Assembly (NCBI RefSeq): GCF_007670255.1
Contig: NZ_SZVS01000004.1
Coordinates: forward strand, 1 to 64,000
Length of the DNA stretch: 64,000 nucleotides
Source of the DNA: Paenarthrobacter nicotinovorans
GTDB lineage: Bacteria > Actinomycetota > Actinomycetes > Actinomycetales > Micrococcaceae
Direction of reading: 5' to 3'
In this document: positions 63,194 through 64,000 of the stretch, piece after piece
How positions within the stretch are numbered: the stretch's first letter is position 1
How the letters are laid out: every line of letters begins with the position of its first letter
The notes under the pieces: model-generated
Databases searched by the model: none
Seen by the model: only the letters and a program-made list of their open reading frames with translations
Told to the model about the DNA's origin: nothing
Translations under genes and position numbers: made by a program

Positions 63194-63472
63194 TCAGCGG
63201 TTGACGAGCTTGAAAAAGGTGCTGTCCTCGCCGCTCGCCTTCTTTGCCTGGTAGAGGAATGCGAGCTTGTTCTGATCGAACTTCGCGAACCATTCGTCCC
63301 AGCTGATGTGCTCCAGGCTGTCCTCGCCTGCGCCGCCGGGGAAGTCGATGCGCAGAATACCCACGTCATCCTTGTCCCCTGTTTTCTTGACGCTGGCCGG
63401 TTTACCGTCATTGCTTTCAACCCACTTCCGGATCTCGTCGTGATCCGTGGTGGTGTGTGATTCCGAAGCCAT
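63194..63472 (-). CDS. Hypothetical conserved-looking protein
   Basis: A 92-residue soluble protein. DEIRKWVESNDGKPASVKKT and LRIDFPGGAGEDSLEHISWD suggest a small conserved domain of unknown function common in soil Actinobacteria. I cannot assign a family. AAGGAAGG lies nine bases before the ATG. It is 46 bases upstream of the next small gene in the same direction. Confidence 0.75.
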   Translation of the reverse strand: MASESHTTTDHDEIRKWVESNDGKPASVKKTGDKDDVGILRIDFPGGAGEDSLEHISWDEWFAKFDQNKLAFLYQAKKASGEDSTFFKLVNR

Positions 63473-63600
63473 GGCGTGTTCCTTCCTTCTCCCGATCGTC
63501 GCCAGGCAGGTACGGACGCTGCTGCCGGCGAAGAATTATCCGGACACTTTCGACCCTAGCCCGGATGAGGGGGAAATAGAAAGGGTACTGATTATTTAAG

Positions 63601-63668
63601 CCCCGCCGAGTTGGCATTTAATGACAATGCCTGAGCCCGGGACTGTCATTAAGTGCCAAGTCGCGGGG
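63601..63668. repeat. Imperfect palindrome, REP-like
   Basis: CCCCGCCGAGTTGGCATTTA (63601-63620) continuing with ATGACA, and the near-inverse TGTCATTAAGTGCCAAGTCG continuing with CGGGG (63644-63668), are separated by a 17-base loop. The arms differ at a few positions. Located between the small stress-type operon and the GDPD gene. Confidence 0.7.
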
Positions 63669-63671
63669 ATG

Positions 63672-64000
63672 TCAGACCCATTCGCCTCGACGAACCAGCA
63701 CTTCCTTGAGCAGATCCAGCCGATCCGAGACGATACCGTCCACGCCCAGGTCAAGAAGCCGCTCCATCTCCGTCGGCTCGTTGATGGTCCATACGTGCAC
63801 CTGCCTCCCAAGCCGATGTGCACGCCGGATGAACCCGGCAGTCACCACCGGCAAACGGCCGTAGCGGACAGGGACTTGGAAAACGTCGACGCCGGCGAGC
63901 AGCTTGCGTGCCAACCGCACCGGCAGCGCGGGGCCCAGGAGGACGAAGAGGGCAGTCAATGAGCTGCCGGCCGAGGATGCCACCCTGTGTGACAACGTGG
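63672..64000 (-). CDS. Glycerophosphodiester phosphodiesterase, C-terminal part (runs off window)
   Basis: The frame is open to the window edge. The visible 108 residues include FIRRAHRLGRQVHVWTINEP and TEMERLLDLGVDGIVSDRLD near the end, which are the conserved GDPD C-terminal motifs (VWTIN, GVDGIxSD). Catalytic N-terminal residues lie outside. Would hydrolyse glycerophosphodiesters to glycerol 3-phosphate and alcohol. Strand and reading frame are certain, start unknown. Confidence 0.85.
   Translation of the reverse strand, partial: TLSHRVASSAGSSLTALFVLLGPALPVRLARKLLAGVDVFQVPVRYGRLPVVTAGFIRRAHRLGRQVHVWTINEPTEMERLLDLGVDGIVSDRLDLLKEVLVRRGEWV

Overview
The window is a chromosome segment of a high-GC Gram-positive actinobacterium, most likely Micrococcaceae (Arthrobacter/Paenarthrobacter type). 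The grounds are protein composition, frequent ATGA start/stop overlaps, GTG and TTG starts, a SigF/SigB-type sigma factor beside a GAF-ANTAR regulator, HelR, and DUF3618 and Holin-X type envelope proteins. No rRNA, tRNA or CRISPR array was recognised. All calls come from reading the sequence; no database search was run.

Layout. 0-2.1 kb: an IS-like tail, then a three-gene envelope/stress operon. 2.3-15.1 kb: a FUSC membrane protein and a large glycan locus encoding an ADP-heptose pathway (GmhA, GmhB, two HldE-like kinase/adenylyltransferases) with three GT9 heptosyltransferase-like enzymes, two further glycosyltransferases and two SDR enzymes. 15.1-18.1 kb: regulators and small membrane proteins. 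18.1-22.1 kb: an accessory island of visibly lower GC with a secreted modular protein, small orphan genes and a broken gene. 22.2-41 kb: mainly core genes (HAD phosphatase, HelR with a rifamycin-associated element, serS, diacylglycerol kinase, pheA, rhodanese, peptidase E, amidase, POT transporter, pgm, nitroreductase, a GH26-like/OpgC fusion, uracil permease).

41.0-50.6 kb: a serine recombinase followed by a complete lasso peptide cluster, order A-C-B1-B2-D, then histidine kinase, response regulator and a second ABC transporter. The precursor is a 45-codon gene. Its leader fits the actinobacterial Y-P-L-G-F-T pattern, and its core has Gly1 and Asp9 for a macrolactam and a propeptin-like middle. 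This is the most distinctive natural-product system in the window.

50.8-64 kb: DJ-1/PfpI protein, a secreted FG-GAP repeat protein, small enzymes, a VanZ/RDD membrane protein, an MBL hydrolase, glycerate kinase, a D-2-hydroxyacid dehydrogenase, a GH2 glycosidase, an eRF1-like protein with small stress-type proteins, and the 3' part of a glycerophosphodiester phosphodiesterase running off the window.

How the parts may work together. The heptose genes can make a nucleotide-activated heptose and transfer it to an unknown surface glycan. The lasso genes make, cleave, cyclise and export a threaded peptide, with a two-component system and a LanFEG-like ABC module as likely sensing/immunity. HelR, switched on through its upstream element, would rescue RNA polymerase from rifamycins.
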